This document shows positions 38,029 through 53,160 of a DNA stretch of 64,000 nt, piece by piece. The stretch lies in the NCBI GenBank assembly GCA_022414725.1, contig CM039462.1, positions 79,095,582 to 79,159,581 on the forward strand, read 5' to 3'. The notes beneath the pieces were generated by a model. The model was not told the DNA's origin, searched no databases, and saw nothing but the letters and a program-made list of their open reading frames with translations. A program made the position numbers and the translations under genes. The DNA is from Microglena sp. YARC. Lineage: Eukaryota > Chlorophyta > Chlorophyceae > Chlamydomonadales > Chlamydomonadaceae. Position 1 is the stretch's first letter; each line of letters opens with the position of its first letter.

Positions 38029-40478
38029 CACCGCCACCATCACCACCACCTACCTTCCACACTTCAACCCAGCCACTCACCATCCAAACTCCTGCACACA
38101 CACCACATCAGTACCACCACTACTACCACCAGAAACATCAACAGCAAACCAGCACCACCACCAGCACTAACACCAACACCAACACCAACACACCAACCAA
38201 CACCAACACCACCAAACCACCAACACCACCAAACACCACCAACACACCAACACCAACACCAACACCACACCAACACCAACACCACCAACACACCAACACC
38301 AACACCAACACCACACCAGCACTTGCTCACCCCCCCCCCCCCCCCCCCTCTCATTCCTTCCTTCCACCACCTCCTGCTCAGGCAATGAGCATGCAGCAGC
38401 ACACCAATAGCAGGACTGATGCCAGCGCCACCACCACCACCACCGCCACCACCATCACCATCCAACCACCAGCACTTGCTCACACCCCCCACCACCATCG
38501 CCACCACACCAGCACTTGCTCACCACCTCCTAAACCCTACACCCCAAAACCATTCTGCTCAGGCAATGAGCGTGCACGCAGTACGCCAATACCAGGACTG
38601 ATGCCAGCCCCCCACATACACACCATCACCACCATACCAGCACTTGCTCACCACCTCCCTAAACACCACACCCAAAACCCTCCTGCTCAGGCAATGAGCG
38701 TGCAGCAGTACGCCAATACCAGGACTGACTGCAGTGAGCTTGTTGACCTGGTGGCTGCATCCTCTGCTGCCCATCAGGACGAGGCAGAGGAAGGTGGGTT
38801 GGTTGGTGTTGTGAAGGATGGTGTTGGGTAGGGCAGGTGGTTGAGTCAGATTCAAGCAAGTGAAATGAAGTTGGCATGTGGCGAGAGTGCGACTAACTGC
38901 AGTGAGCTTGTTGACCCTGGTGGCTGCACTCCTCTGGCTGCCCATCAGGACGAGGCAGACCGAAGGTGGGTTGCTTGTTGTTGTTGGGTAGGTTGTTGTG
39001 AAGGTTGTAGTTGGGTAGGTCAGGTGGGTCAGTCAAATTCAAGCAAGTGAAGTGAAGGTGGCATGTGGCGAGAGTGGGACTGATGACAGTGAGCTTGTTG
39101 ACCTGGTGGCTGCATCCTCTGCTGCCCATCAGGACAAGGCAAAGGAAGGTGGGTTGGTTGGTGTTGGGTAGTTAGGTATTGGCTAGGTCAGGTGGGTGAG
39201 TCAGATTCGAGCAAGTGAAGTGAAGTTGGCATGCGGCTAGAGTGGGACTGGTGACAGTGAGCTTGTTGACCTGGTGGCTGCATCCTCTGCTGCCCATCAG
39301 GACAAGGCAAAGGAAGGTGGGTTGGTTGGTGTTGGGTAGTTAGGTATTGGCTAGGTCAGGTGGGTGAGTCAGATTCGAGCAAGTGAAGTGAAGTTGGCAT
39401 GCGGCTAGAGTGGGACTGGTGACAGTGAGCTTGTTGACCTGGTGGCAACAGCTTATGTGGCTTAAGCTGATGAGTCAGAGGAAGGTGGGTTGGTTGGTGT
39501 TGGGTAGGTTGGTGTAGGGTAGGTAGGTATTGGGTAGGTCAGGTGGGTGAGTCAGATTCTAGCAAGTGGAGTGAAGTTGGCATGCGGCGAGAGTGGGACT
39601 GGTGACAGTGAGCTTGTTGACCTGGTGGCAACAGCCTATGTGGCTTAAGCTGATGAGTCAGAAGAAGGTGAGTCCAGGTTGGTGTGGGGAAGGTAGGTGT
39701 AGGGTAGGTCAGGTGGGTGAGTCAGATTCAAGCAAGTTGAGTGAATTTGGAATATGCGAAGAGTGCGACTGATTGCACTGAGCTTGTTGAAGTGGTGGCA
39801 TCATTCTCTGCTGCTTATCAGGACGAGGCAGAAGAAGTTAGGTTGGTTGTTGTTGAGTAGGTTGTTGTAGAGTAGGTAGGTACTGGGTAGGTCAGGTGGG
39901 TGAGTCAGATTCAAGCAAGTGAAGTGAAGTTGGCTTGTGGCGAGAGTGGGACTGGTGACAGTGAGCTTGTTGACCTGGTGGCTGCATCCTCTGCTGCTCA
40001 TCAGGACGAGGCAGACGAAGGTGGGTTGGTTGTTGTTGTTGGGTAGGTTGTTGTGAAGGTTGTTGTTGGGTAGGTCAGGTGGGTGAGTCAGATTCAAGCA
40101 AGTGAAGTGAAGTTGGCATGTGGCGAGAGTGGGACTGGTGACAGTGAGCTTGTTGACATGGTGGCTGCGTCCTCTGCTGCCCATCAGGACGAGGCAGACG
40201 AAGGTGGGCTTGTTGTTGGTCAGGTCAGGTGTTTGGGTTAGTTTCAATACAGTTGAGTGAAGTTGGCATACGCACATACCAGGACCGATTGCAGTGAGCT
40301 TTTTGACCTGGTGGCTGCATCCTCTGCTGCCCATCAGGACGAGGCAGACAAAGGTGGGCTGGTTGTTGGTCAGGTTGGTGTTGGGTAGGTAGGTGTTACT
40401 TCAATTATGTTTATCACCCTCTCTAACCTTCTCCCCCCCCTCCTCACACACACACCAACACACACACACACACACACA

Positions 40479-40513
<35 letters not shown>

Positions 40514-41077
40514 ACCCACCACCCACCCACACCCACCCACCCATCAGGAAAAGGAAAGGGCGGCCGTGGCCGTCCTTCCATGAATAATAAGATTTACATG
40601 GACCAGAACACGAAGCACGTACACGGATCAACGTACATCGAAGTACAGATGGGAATCAAGGGGGCAAGTACCAGCAGGCGCTCTTAACTTTGCTTTATCA
40701 CCTCTCTAAACCTCCCCCCCCCCCCTATTGCCCCCCAACTCCTTCCCGCCCTAGCCCCACCCCCCACCCCCACCCCTCACACACACTCTCACACCAACCA
40801 CCCACCGTACCCCACTCACCCACCCACTCACCCACCCTAACCCACCCTCCTACCCACTCACCCACCCACGCCACTCGCTCATCAGGAAAAGGAAAGGGCG
40901 GCGGTGGCCGTCCGCAAGCGTAAGAAGATTTATATGTAGCACAAAACGTACAGCGAAGTACAGATGGGCATCAAGAAGGAAAAGTACCACCAGGCACTCT
41001 TAACTTAATGCTTATGAACCTCTCTAAACCTTCCCCCCCCCTCCCCCTCTTCCCCCTCCTCCTCCCCGCCCTACCCC

Positions 41078-41108
<31 letters not shown>

Positions 41109-43724
41109 CTCACCACACACACTCACAACACCCACTCACCTACCCACCCATCCACCCACCACCGCTAAACCCCCGCACCTACCCACTTGCCCATCCACCA
41201 CCCATCAGGAAAAGGAAAGGGCGGCAGTGACCGTCCCGCCAAGCGAAAGAAGATTTACGCGGAGCACAAATCGTACAGCGAAGTACAGATGGGCATCAAG
41301 GAGGGCAAGTACCACCAAGGATCTCTGCGTGTGTGCCGCTACAACCCGTTCGAGGGATGGGTGTCATCCGACAGTATTGGCGCGGAAATCCTGCTGAGTG
41401 GTCGAGAGGCCATGAACCGGCTTTGGACGGTGAGGGAATGAAAACAATGTTAGGGTGTGGACCGATGCCCCCCCCACCAAGAGTCCCCCACCCACCACCC
41501 CACCACCACCCACCACTCCCACCACACACACACACCACACCACACCACAACCACACCACAACACCTACCGAACCAAACCTGCGTGTGTGCCGCTACAACC
41601 CTTTCGAGGGATGGGTGTCATCCGACAGTATTGGCGCAGAAATCCTGCTGAGTGGTTGAGAGGCCATGAAACCGCACTTTGGACGGTGAGAATGAAAACC
41701 CAATGTTAGGGTGTGGACCGAATGCCCCACCCCCCACCCCACCCACACCCCACCCACCCACCCACCCCACACCACTACACCAACCACAACCACACACACC
41801 ACAAAGGCACACCAACACCCACCACACACCGAACCAAACTTACAACCCTTTCGAGGGATGGGGTGTCATCCGACAGGTATTGGCGGGAAATCACTGAGAG
41901 GACATGAACGCGCGCTTTGGACGGTGAGAATGAAAACAATGTTAGGGTGTGGGACCGACCACCACCACCACAACCCCACTCCCACACACACACACACCCA
42001 CACACACACACCACAACACCACACCACACCACCAAACCAAACTGCGTGTGTGCCGCTACAAACCCTGTTCGAGGGATGGGTGTCATCCGACAGTATTGGC
42101 GCGGAAATCCTGCCTGAGTGGTCGAATGAGGCCATGAAACCGCACTTTGGACGGTGAGAATGAAAACAATGTTAGGGTGTGGACGATGCCCGCCACCCCC
42201 CCCCACCCCACCACCCCACCACCCCCACTCCCACCACACACACACACCACAGCCAACACCACACCACACCACACCACACCACACCACCAAACCAAACCTG
42301 CGTGTGTGCCGCTACAACCTGTTCGAGGGATGGGTGTCATCCGACAGTATTGGCGCGGAAATCCTGCTGAGTGGTCGAGAGGCCATGAACCGCACTTTGG
42401 ACGGTGAGAATGAAAACAATGTTAGGGTGTGGACCGATGCCCCCCACCCCCCACCCCACCACACCACCACCACCCCACCCCCACCACACACACACACCAC
42501 ACCACACCCACCACACCACACCAGCACCACACCACACGCACCGAACCAAACCTGCGTGTGTGCCGCGGGGATGGGTGTCATCCGACAGTATTGGCGCGGG
42601 AAATCCTGCTGAGTGGTCGAGAGGCCATGAACTTTGGACGGTGAGAATGAAAACAATGTTAGACCGATGACCACCACCCCCACCCCCTCCACACACGCAC
42701 ACAACACCACACCACATGCCACCAAACCTGCGTGTGTGCCGCTACAACCCTTTCGAGGGATGGGTGTCATCCGACAGTATTGGCGCGGAAATCCTGCAGA
42801 GTGGTCGAGAGGCCATGAACCGAGCTTTGGACGGTGAGAATGAAAACAATGTTAGGGTGTGGACAGATGCCCCCACCCCACCACCCCCCCCCACCCCCAC
42901 CCCCACGCCCAACACACATCCACACACACCACCACACCACACCACACCACAGCCCACACCACCAAACCTGCGTGTGTGCCGCTACAACCCTTTCGAGGGA
43001 TGGGTGCCATCCGACAGTATTGGCGCGGAAATCCTGCTGAGTGGTCGGGAGGCCATGAACCGCACTTTGGACGGTGAGAAAAGAGAAAAATGGCCAAGAG
43101 GGTTGGGGGAGAGATGGGGAGGGGGGTTGTGACTTATAGTGCGTAACATAACCCCGACAGTATTGGCGCAGAGATCCTGCTGAGTGGTCGAGAAGCCATG
43201 AACCGCGCTTTGGACGGTGAGAAAAGAGAAAAATGGCCAAGAGGGTTGGGGGAGAGATGGGGAGGGGGGTTGTGCCTTATTGTGCGTATCATAACCCCGA
43301 CAGTATTGGCGCAGAGATCCTGCTGAGTGGTCGAGAGGCCATGAACCGCGCTTTGGACGGTGAGAAGAAAGAGAAAAATGGCCAATAGGTTTTGGGGGAG
43401 AGATGGGGAGGGGGGTTTGTGGACTTATTGTGCGTAACATAACCCCCGACAGTATTGGCGCAGAGATCCTGCTGAGTGGTCGAGAGGCCATGAACCGCAC
43501 TTTGGACGGTGAGAACGAAAACAATGTCAGGGTGTGGAGGAGAGGGGATGTGGTGTGTGTGTGGGGGGGGAGAGGGGGTTGTTTCTAACTTAATACAGGG
43601 CTCAGTCATCTTGCTGATATCCTCCTCCCTACTGTTTCTCCTACTAGTGGTCAAGAGGCCATGAATAAGCGTTGGACGGTGAGAATGAAAACAATGTTAA
43701 GGTGTGGAGGAGAGGGGATGTGGT

Positions 43725-43755
<31 letters not shown>

Positions 43756-44269
43756 GGGGGGGGGGGGAGAGGGGGTGTTTCTAAGTTAATACAGGGCTCA
43801 GTCATCTGCTGATATCCTCCTCCTACCGTTGTCCTACTGAGTGGTCAAGAGGCCATGAATCAAGCGTTGGACGGTGAGAATGAAAACAATGTTAGGGTGT
43901 GTGGAGGAAAGGTGGTGTGTGGTGTGTGTGGGTGGGTGGGGGTTGGGGTGGGGGGGGCTAAGTTTTTATCACAGGGCTCTGACATCCCAGACTGATATAC
44001 TGCTACTAACTGCTGTCCTATCAACTGTCCTGCTGAGTGTTCAAGAGGCCATGAACCACGCGTTAAACGGTGAGGAAAGAGAAAAATGGCTAAGAGGGTT
44101 GGGGTCTAATTGTATGCGGAAGAGAGGGGGAGAGGGTTTGTGAGACTTATTGTGTGAACAGAATCCTGACAGTGTTGGTGCGGACATCCTGCATAGTGGT
44201 CGAGAGGCAATGAACCACGCGTTGGACGGTGAGAATGAAAACAATGGTAAGGGTGTGGAGGAAAGGGAG

Positions 44270-44322
<53 letters not shown>

Positions 44323-46478
44323 GGGTCTAAGTTAATACAGGGCTCCGACGTCCTATCTGATACCCTCCTACTGCTATGGAAAGGCATGGTGATATCATAT
44401 GATATCATGTCATCGTACGATGCCGGCAGTCTGTCTAGGCTAAAGTTACCATTTACATACAGTATCATATGATGTAATTTGTATGATATCATATCATATG
44501 ATATCATCCTCACCTTTGGCCAGTATCATATGATTTGCCGGTCCCTACCTACTACTAACATCCCACTGATATCAGGGATGTCTTTTCCCGCTGTATAATA
44601 TATGCGAGTCGCTAGTTTTGACCCCGGTTTTGGAGGAGAATTATCGCTATATAAAAAAGAGAAGAAAAAGTTTAAGTTTGCCCCAAATGGCCCCAAAAGC
44701 TACAAAAAGCTACAAAAACCACCAAAACGCTGTCCCTGGAGGAGGCCTTGGACCATAAAGTTAGAAAAAACCCACTTTCAGATTTGAAAAAAAATCTCTG
44801 ACTGATATCCTCCTCCTACTGGCCTCTACTACTGAGTGGTTCAAGAGCGCCATGCATCAAAGCGTTGGACGGTGAGAATGAAACAATGTTAGGAGTGTGG
44901 AGGAGGGGGTGTGGTGTTTGGTGACCAACACAACACCAACAACACAACTAACAACACAAACCAAACCAAACAAAACCAGGTGATATTGTATGCTGTTGAG
45001 GGGCTTTTTTTGCCCCCCCTTTTTTCCCCCCCCTGAGTGGGGGGGGGGTGGGGGCGGAAAAAAAAAAAAAATGGGCGTGGTGCTAGCAGCCCCCTGCAAC
45101 CCCCCCCCCCCCCCCACACACACACAAACACACCACCACACAACACTAGACACACCGCCGCCCTTCCCCTCCCCTTCCACCCCAGGAGCCACCCCACCCG
45201 CCCCTACCCTTCCCTTCCCCCCCAATACCCAGGTGATATTGTGGCTTGTTGAGCTGCTGCCCGAGAGTGAATGGAAAGGGGCTAGCACCAACCTCCTTCC
45301 CCTTCCCCCCCTCCCCCCCCCCCACCACCACCCCACATACACAACCCACGCCGCCCCCTTCACCCTTTTCACGCTTCCCCCTCAACCCCCTCCTACGCTT
45401 CCCCCTCCAATACCCAGGTGACATTTGTGGCTGTTTGAGCTGCTGCCCGAGAGTGAATGGAAAGGAGCTAGCACCAAACCTCCCTTCGTCCCAAGCTCCT
45501 CTCTTCCCCAAAGGGTTGGATGGAGCGAAACCGCGAGGATGGGGACGAGGATGGGGAGGAAGTTCCTGGAGGATGTTTCAGGTGTGGACATGGTTTGTAT
45601 TATGTTTTCTATTTAGTGTTATATATATACACTCCAAACTATACACAACACATCAAATTGATTCATATATGTTATAACACACTAAATGACAACATATATA
45701 TATATACAATATGTTTCATTTAGTGAGTGTGTTATATGTACATCTATATATGTAATCATTTAGTTTGGTGTGTGTAGATTTTGGAGTGGTGTCAATATGA
45801 GTATAAGGACCGCCAAAGGGTCTGAGAGGAGCGGATGAGGATGAGGACGAGGAATGGGGGAGGGGTTCATGAGATGTTTCAGGTTTGTACATGATTTGTT
45901 TGTACATGATTTGTTGTGATTTTTGTGTTTTGTGTTTTTGTGTTTGTGTTTTGTGTATTTATTGTGTTTTTATTATTTATTTTAATTATTTATTTTGTTT
46001 ATTATTATTATTTTATTATTATTATTTACTTTTATTATTTATTTTGTTTTTGTATTTATTGTATTTTTTGTGTTTTGTGTATTTTTTGTGTTTTGTTAAT
46101 TGTATTTTTGGTGTTTTGTGTATTTGTTGTGTTTTGTGTTTTGTGTATTTTGTGTATTTATTATTTGTCCTCGACACACCCCTGATGTAATGGGTTTTTT
46201 GGCTTTGTGGGTGCTTTTTCTTTTTGTTTAAAAGCACAGAGTCTCATACACCCTCGCGGTGTCAAAGTAGACTTTTACAACAATGTAAGTACATGTAATA
46301 GTAATGTAATGTGTGTTGTGTGTTGTGTGTTGTGTGAAGTGTAGTGGTTGGTTGTCTGTAGTGTAATATGTATCAGTGTGTTGTGTATAGTGTAGTGTGC
46401 GTGAATAGTTTGTAGTTTGTATCATTTAGTGTGTTGTGTGTAGCTTGGAGTGTGGCAGGTACACCAAAGGTTCTGAGG

Positions 46479-46530
<52 letters not shown>

Positions 46531-49500
46531 AGGGAGAGAGAGAGGGAGGGGACGAGGTTGTGGAGGAGGTTCCTGAGATGACACACCCCTTTCCGCCCAC
46601 CCAGTTTGACCCAGAGGAGCAGTAAGGTGCCGCAGACACATGCACAACAGCTCCCCCCCACCCGCACACACACACACAAGCACAAACACACACACCCCAC
46701 CCCACCCTCACTACACCACACACACACACGCTCATGCCTCCCCCCCCCTCGCCCGTAATCCCACACACACACCTTTCCCGCCCACCAGTTTGACCCGATG
46801 GGCCCAGTAAGGTGCCGCAGACACATGCACAAAGTTCCCCCCCCCCACACCACACACACACCACAACGACAAACACAGGCACACCACACACCACACCACC
46901 CTCACTACACACACACACACGCTCATGCCTCCCCCTCCCCATCCCACAGCACACACACCTTTCCGCCCACTGCACCAGTTTGCCCCTAAGGAGCAAGTAA
47001 GGTGGGCCGCGGACACATGCACAAAGCTCGTCCACCCCCCCCCCCCCGCCCCCCGAAACACCACACACACCACACCACCCTCACTACACACACACACACG
47101 CTCATGCCTCCCCCCCCCTCCCCATCGACCCACACACACCTTTCCCGCCCACCGTGCAGTTTGCCCCTAAGGAACAGTAAGGGTGCCGCGGGCACATGCA
47201 CATAGCTCCCCCCCCCCCCACCACACACACACACAAACACCACACCAAGCCCTCACTACACACACTTAGTTACACACGCTCATAGCCTCCCCCCTCCCCA
47301 TCCCACACTCACACCTTTTCCCGCCCAGTTTTTGCCCCTAAGGAACAGTAAGGTGCCGCGGACACATGCACAAAGCTCCCCCCCCCCCCCCCCCCCACAC
47401 ACACACGCACAAACACACACACACACCACACCACCCTCACTACACACACACACACGCTCATGCCTCCCCCCCTCCCCATCCTACACACACACCTTTCCCG
47501 CCCACCAGTTTGCCCCTAAGGAACAGTAAGTGCCGCGGACACACATGCACAAAGCTCCTTCCCCCTCCCCCCCCCCCAAAACACCCACACTCACACACAC
47601 ACACGAATCACGCACAAACACACACACACACCACAACCACCTCACACAAACACAACACGCTCATGCCTCCCCCCCTCCCATCCCACACACACTTCTTTCC
47701 CGCCCACAAGACAGTTTGCCCCTAAGTAACAGTAAGGTGCCACGGACACATGCACAAAGCTCCCCCCCCCCCCCCCCACACACACACACACACACACACT
47801 CGTCAAACACCACACCACCTAACTACGCACACACACACGCTCATGCCTCCCCCTCCCCATCCCACACTCACACCTTTCCCGCCCACAGACAGTTTGCCCC
47901 TAAGGAACAGTAAGGTGCCGCAGACACATGCACAAAGCTCCCCCCCCCCCCCCCCTCCCCCCACACACACACACGCACAAACACACACACACACACACAT
48001 CAACCTCACTACACACACCACATGCTCATTGCTCCCCCCCTCCCATCCTACACACACACCTTTTCCGCCCACGCAGTTTGCCCCTAAGGAACAGTAAGGT
48101 GCCGCGGACACATGCACAAGCTCCCCCCCCTTTGCCACCCCCACCCCACACACACACACGCACAAGCACACACACATGCCCACACCACCCTCACTACACA
48201 CATCACACAGCTCATGCCTCCCCCCCTCCCATCCCACACTCACACCTTTCCCGCCCACCAGTTTGCCCCTAAAGGAACAGTAAGGTGCCGGCGGACACAT
48301 GCACAAAGCTCCCCCCCCCCTCCCTCCCCCACACACACACACGCACACACAGCACGTACAACAACACATAACACCACACCACCCTAACTACACACACACA
48401 CACGCTTATGCCTCCCCCCCTCCCATCCCACACTCACAGTACCTTTCACACCCACCAGTTTGCCCCCTAAGGAACAGTAAGGTGCCGTCAGACACATGCA
48501 CAAAGCTCCCCCCCCCCGCCCCCCCCACACACACACGCACCAAACACACACACACCACACACCACCCACCTCTCACTACACACACACCACGCTCATGCCT
48601 CCCCCCTCCCCATCCTCCTATCACACACACCTTTCCCGCCCACCAGTTTGCCCCTAAGGAACAGTAAGGTGCCGCGCGGACACATGCACAAAGCTCCTCC
48701 CTCCCCCCCCACACATCCCACACTCACACACACATTTCACGCACAAAACACACACACACACCATCCACCACCCTCACTACACACACACACACGCTCATCG
48801 CCTCCCCCCCTCCCATCCCACACACACACCTTTCCGCCACCAGTTTGCCCCTAAGAACAGTAAGGTGCTGCGCGGACACATGCACAAAGCTCCCCCACCC
48901 ACCCCACCGACCCACAGTGATACACACACACGCACAAACACACACACACACCACCGAAGATGAAGACCACCCTCTCACTACACACACACACCACGCTCAT
49001 GCCTCCCCCTCCCCCATCCCACACTCACACTTTCCCGCCACCAGTTTTGCCCCTAAGGAACAGTAAGGTGCCGCAGACACATGCACAAAGCTCCCCCCCC
49101 CCACCCCCACCATTTGAGCACACACAGAAGGTAGCGCACACACACACGCACAAACCACACAAACACAACACCACCCTAACTACACACACAACCCACACAC
49201 TCATGCCTCCCCCCCTCCCCATCCCACACTCACACCTTTCCCGCCCACAGCAGTTTGCCCCCTAAGGAACAGTAAGGTGCCGCAGACACATGCACAAAGC
49301 TCCCCCCCCCCCCCCCCCCCCCCCACTCACACCGACGCACAAACACACACACACCCCACCCACTCCACTACACACACACAATGACACGCTCTCATGCCCT
49401 CCTCCCCCCCTCCACCGACACAGCACACGCACAAACAGAACACCACACACACCACACCACCCTCTAACTACACCACACACGCTCATGCCTCCCCCCTCCC

Positions 49501-51197
49501 CATCCACACACACACCTTTCCCGCCCACCAGTTTGCCCCTAAGAAAGAGTAATGCCGCACAGACACATGCACAAAGCTCGCCCCCCCCCCCCCCCCCCCC
49601 CCCCCCCCACACACACCACATATACAGAACTTCACGCACACATACACACACCACACCCACCCTCAACTACACACACAGCTCACACGCTCATGCCTCCCCC
49701 CTCCCCATCACCACACAATCACACCTTTCCCGCCCCACCCAGTTTGCCCCAAGGAACAGTAAAGGTGCCGCGGACACATGCACAAAGCTCCCGCCCCCCC
49801 CCCCCACCACACATCACACACACACAAACACACACAGACACCACACCACCCTAAGAACTCACACACACACATACAGTTTCGCTCATGCCTCCGCCCTCCT
49901 TCCCCATCCATCACTCACATTTTCCCGCCCACTTCTCAGTTTGCCCCTAAGAAAAAAACAGTAAGGTGCCAAGATCCGCAGACACCCCAGTGCACAAAGC
50001 CCCCCCTCCCCCCCCCCACACACACACACACACACGCCAACACACACACACACACCACACCACCCTCACTACACACATAGAGGCACACACGCTCATGCCT
50101 CCCCCCCTCGCCCCCTCCGACAATACACACACCTTTCCCGCCCACCCACGGCAGTTTGGCCCCTTAAGGAACAGTAAGGTGCTGCGGACACTGCACAAAG
50201 TTCCACCCCCACCCCCCCCCCCCCCCCAACACACATTGCACAGGGACAGATCACACACACACACATGATCCACAAACACCACCACCACCCCTAACTACAC
50301 ACCACCACGCTCATGCCTCCCCCCCTCCCCATCCACACTCACATCCTTCCCACCTCACCAGTTTTGCCCCTAAGGAACAGTAAGGTGCCGCCGACACATG
50401 CACAAAGCTTTCCCCCCACATCCCACACTATCCCACCACTACACAATCACACGATTCAAAACAAGATCACACACACACACCCACACCACCCTCACTAATC
50501 ACACACACACACAATGCCTCCCCCTCCTCCCATCCCACCACACACCTTTCCCGCCACCAGTTTGCCCCTAAGGAAGAGTAAGGTGCCGCACGACACATGC
50601 ACAAAGCTTCCCCCCCCCCCCCCCACCACCCACCTCCCACACACACACACACACACACACATCAGACACTCTCACACCCACACCCTCTAGTCACATCCAC
50701 CCATCCAAGAACTACTCACACCACCACACACACGCTCATCGCCTCTCCCCTCTCCGACACCCACACACACCTCCTATAGTACCCACCCAGTTTTGCCCCT
50801 AAGGAGAGTAACGGTCCCGACTACATAGATCAATAGCCCCCCTCCCCCCCCCACCCCACCTCCCCCACACACCACACACACCACTATACAACTATCACAC
50901 ACACACAGACACCACACCATCCCTAACATACACAACACGGCACCACACGCTCCTATTGCCCTCAGTAAAGGTGCCAGCCGGACCATCCCCCCTCCCCCCC
51001 CCCACACAACACACAACACACACATACACACAACACAACACAGACACCACAACCACCAGCTAACTACATCACACACACACTTTGCTCATGCCTACCCCCC
51101 TCCCCATCCCACACTCACCTTGTCCCACCCACCAGTTTGTCTCCCCTAAGGAACCAGTAAGGGTGCCGCAGACCTCACATGCAACAAAAGCCACCCC

Positions 51198-51228
<31 letters not shown>

Positions 51229-52187
51229 ACAATCACCCACACACACAACACGCACAACACACTACACACACCACCCTCACTACACATTGATGTCTTTAGT
51301 ACACACACACGCTCAATGCCTCCCCCCCCTCACCCTGCCCCCTCACACCCCATCTCCGTCATTCACACACCGTGTTTTCCCCCTTAACCAGTTTGCCCCT
51401 AAGGAAGAGTAGAGGTGCCGCAGACACATGCACAGAAGCTCCCCCCCCCCGCCCCCCCCCCCCCCTCCCCATCCCACACACACACCTTTCCGCCCACCAG
51501 TTTGCCTCTAAGGGAACAGTAATGTGCCCGCCGGACCACATGCACTCCCCCCCCCCCCCCCCCACACACACCACACACACCACACAATGGTGTTTACTAC
51601 ACACGGAATACGATGGCACGCACAACTCACACACCACCACACCACCCTCAACTACATCACACACACATGCTCAGGCCCTCCCCCCATCCCCATCCCACAC
51701 ACACACCTTTCCCGCCCACCAAGTTTGCCCTAAGGAACAGTAAGGTGCCGCGGCACGACATGCACAAAGCTCCCCCTCCCCCCCCCCCCCCCCACACACA
51801 CACACCACGAGCCACAAACACACACACACACCCACACCACCCTCACTACACACACACACACGCTCATGCCTCCCCCCCCTCTCCCATCCCACACACACAC
51901 CTTTCCTGCTCACCAGTTTGCCCCCTAAGGAACATAAAGGTGCTGCGGACACATGCACAAAAGCTCCCCCGCCCCCCCCACCATGCCACCCACACACACA
52001 CACACACACACAAGTTTGACACACACGCACAAACAAACACACACATCACACACACACCACCTCACTAACACACACACACACACGCTCATCGCCTCCCCCC
52101 CTCCCATCCTCACACCACACCCTTTCCCGCCCACGTTCAGTTTGCCCCTAAGGAACAGTAAGGTGCGCGACACATGTACTCCCCCCC

Positions 52188-52218
<31 letters not shown>

Positions 52219-53125
52219 ACACTTTTATTAGTAGTGGGTATACATTATGTGGTCGATGACACGCACAAACACACACATTTCACACACCACATCACCCTCA
52301 CTACACACACACACACACACGCTCATGGCCTCCCCCCATCCCCATCCGCACTCACACACCTTTCCCGCCCACACAGTTTTGCCCCTAAGGAACAGTAAGG
52401 TGCCGCGGGAACACATGCAGCAAAGCTCCTCTCCCCCCCCCCCCCCCCGTTTCACACACACACCACACCACGCACAAACACACACACACACACCACACCA
52501 CAACAACCCCCACACACACTACACACAGCACACACGGCTCATGCCTCCCCCCCCTCCCCATACCCACACACAGTAGAAGTTCTTGGATTTGGTTTGATGC
52601 ACCACCCCATCAGCAGCCCCCTGCGGACACATGCGCAAAGCTCTCTTCTGCACTCCTTACTACCCTCTCCTACTTGTACCCCTACCCACCACCACCACCA
52701 CCACCCAGAGAAGTCACAGGCACTAAGAACACCTTGGGTCTCCTTACTCCCCTCCCTCCTACTTCTTAACTGCCGCCCCCCCCCCCCCACACACACACAC
52801 CGCTCATGCCCCCCCCCCACCCCCCCACCCACCACCTTCCCCCTCCACCCCACTCACAACACACACACACACACACCCACACAGTGCGAAAGAAACCCCC
52901 CACTCACACTTCCACACAGGTATTGGTATACGCCTTCCCCCTCCCCCAACACCACCCACCACCACCACACATCATCACCATCTCCCCCCACCCTTCCCCG
53001 CTCATGCCTTCTCCTCCCCCCCCACCCCTCCCCCCCCACAACCAGGTTGCCCCAGAGGAGCACTTCCTGGTACGGTGCCGAAGACACAGGTACAAAGCGC
53101 CCCTACCCACCACCACCACCATCGA

Positions 53126-53160
<35 letters not shown>

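Noticed and set aside
37884..38831. 315-codon Pro/Thr/His-rich protein starting at the MPLILLTND segment
   Set aside because: It begins inside DIS3 exon 5 and reads through the donor into CACCAA repeats and exon 6 copies; the exon boundaries are clear.
41187..43132. Several separate CSD1-containing genes in a row
   Set aside because: Copies lack the exon 7 start and sit between a single set of upstream and downstream DIS3 exons; they are tandem junction copies within one intron.
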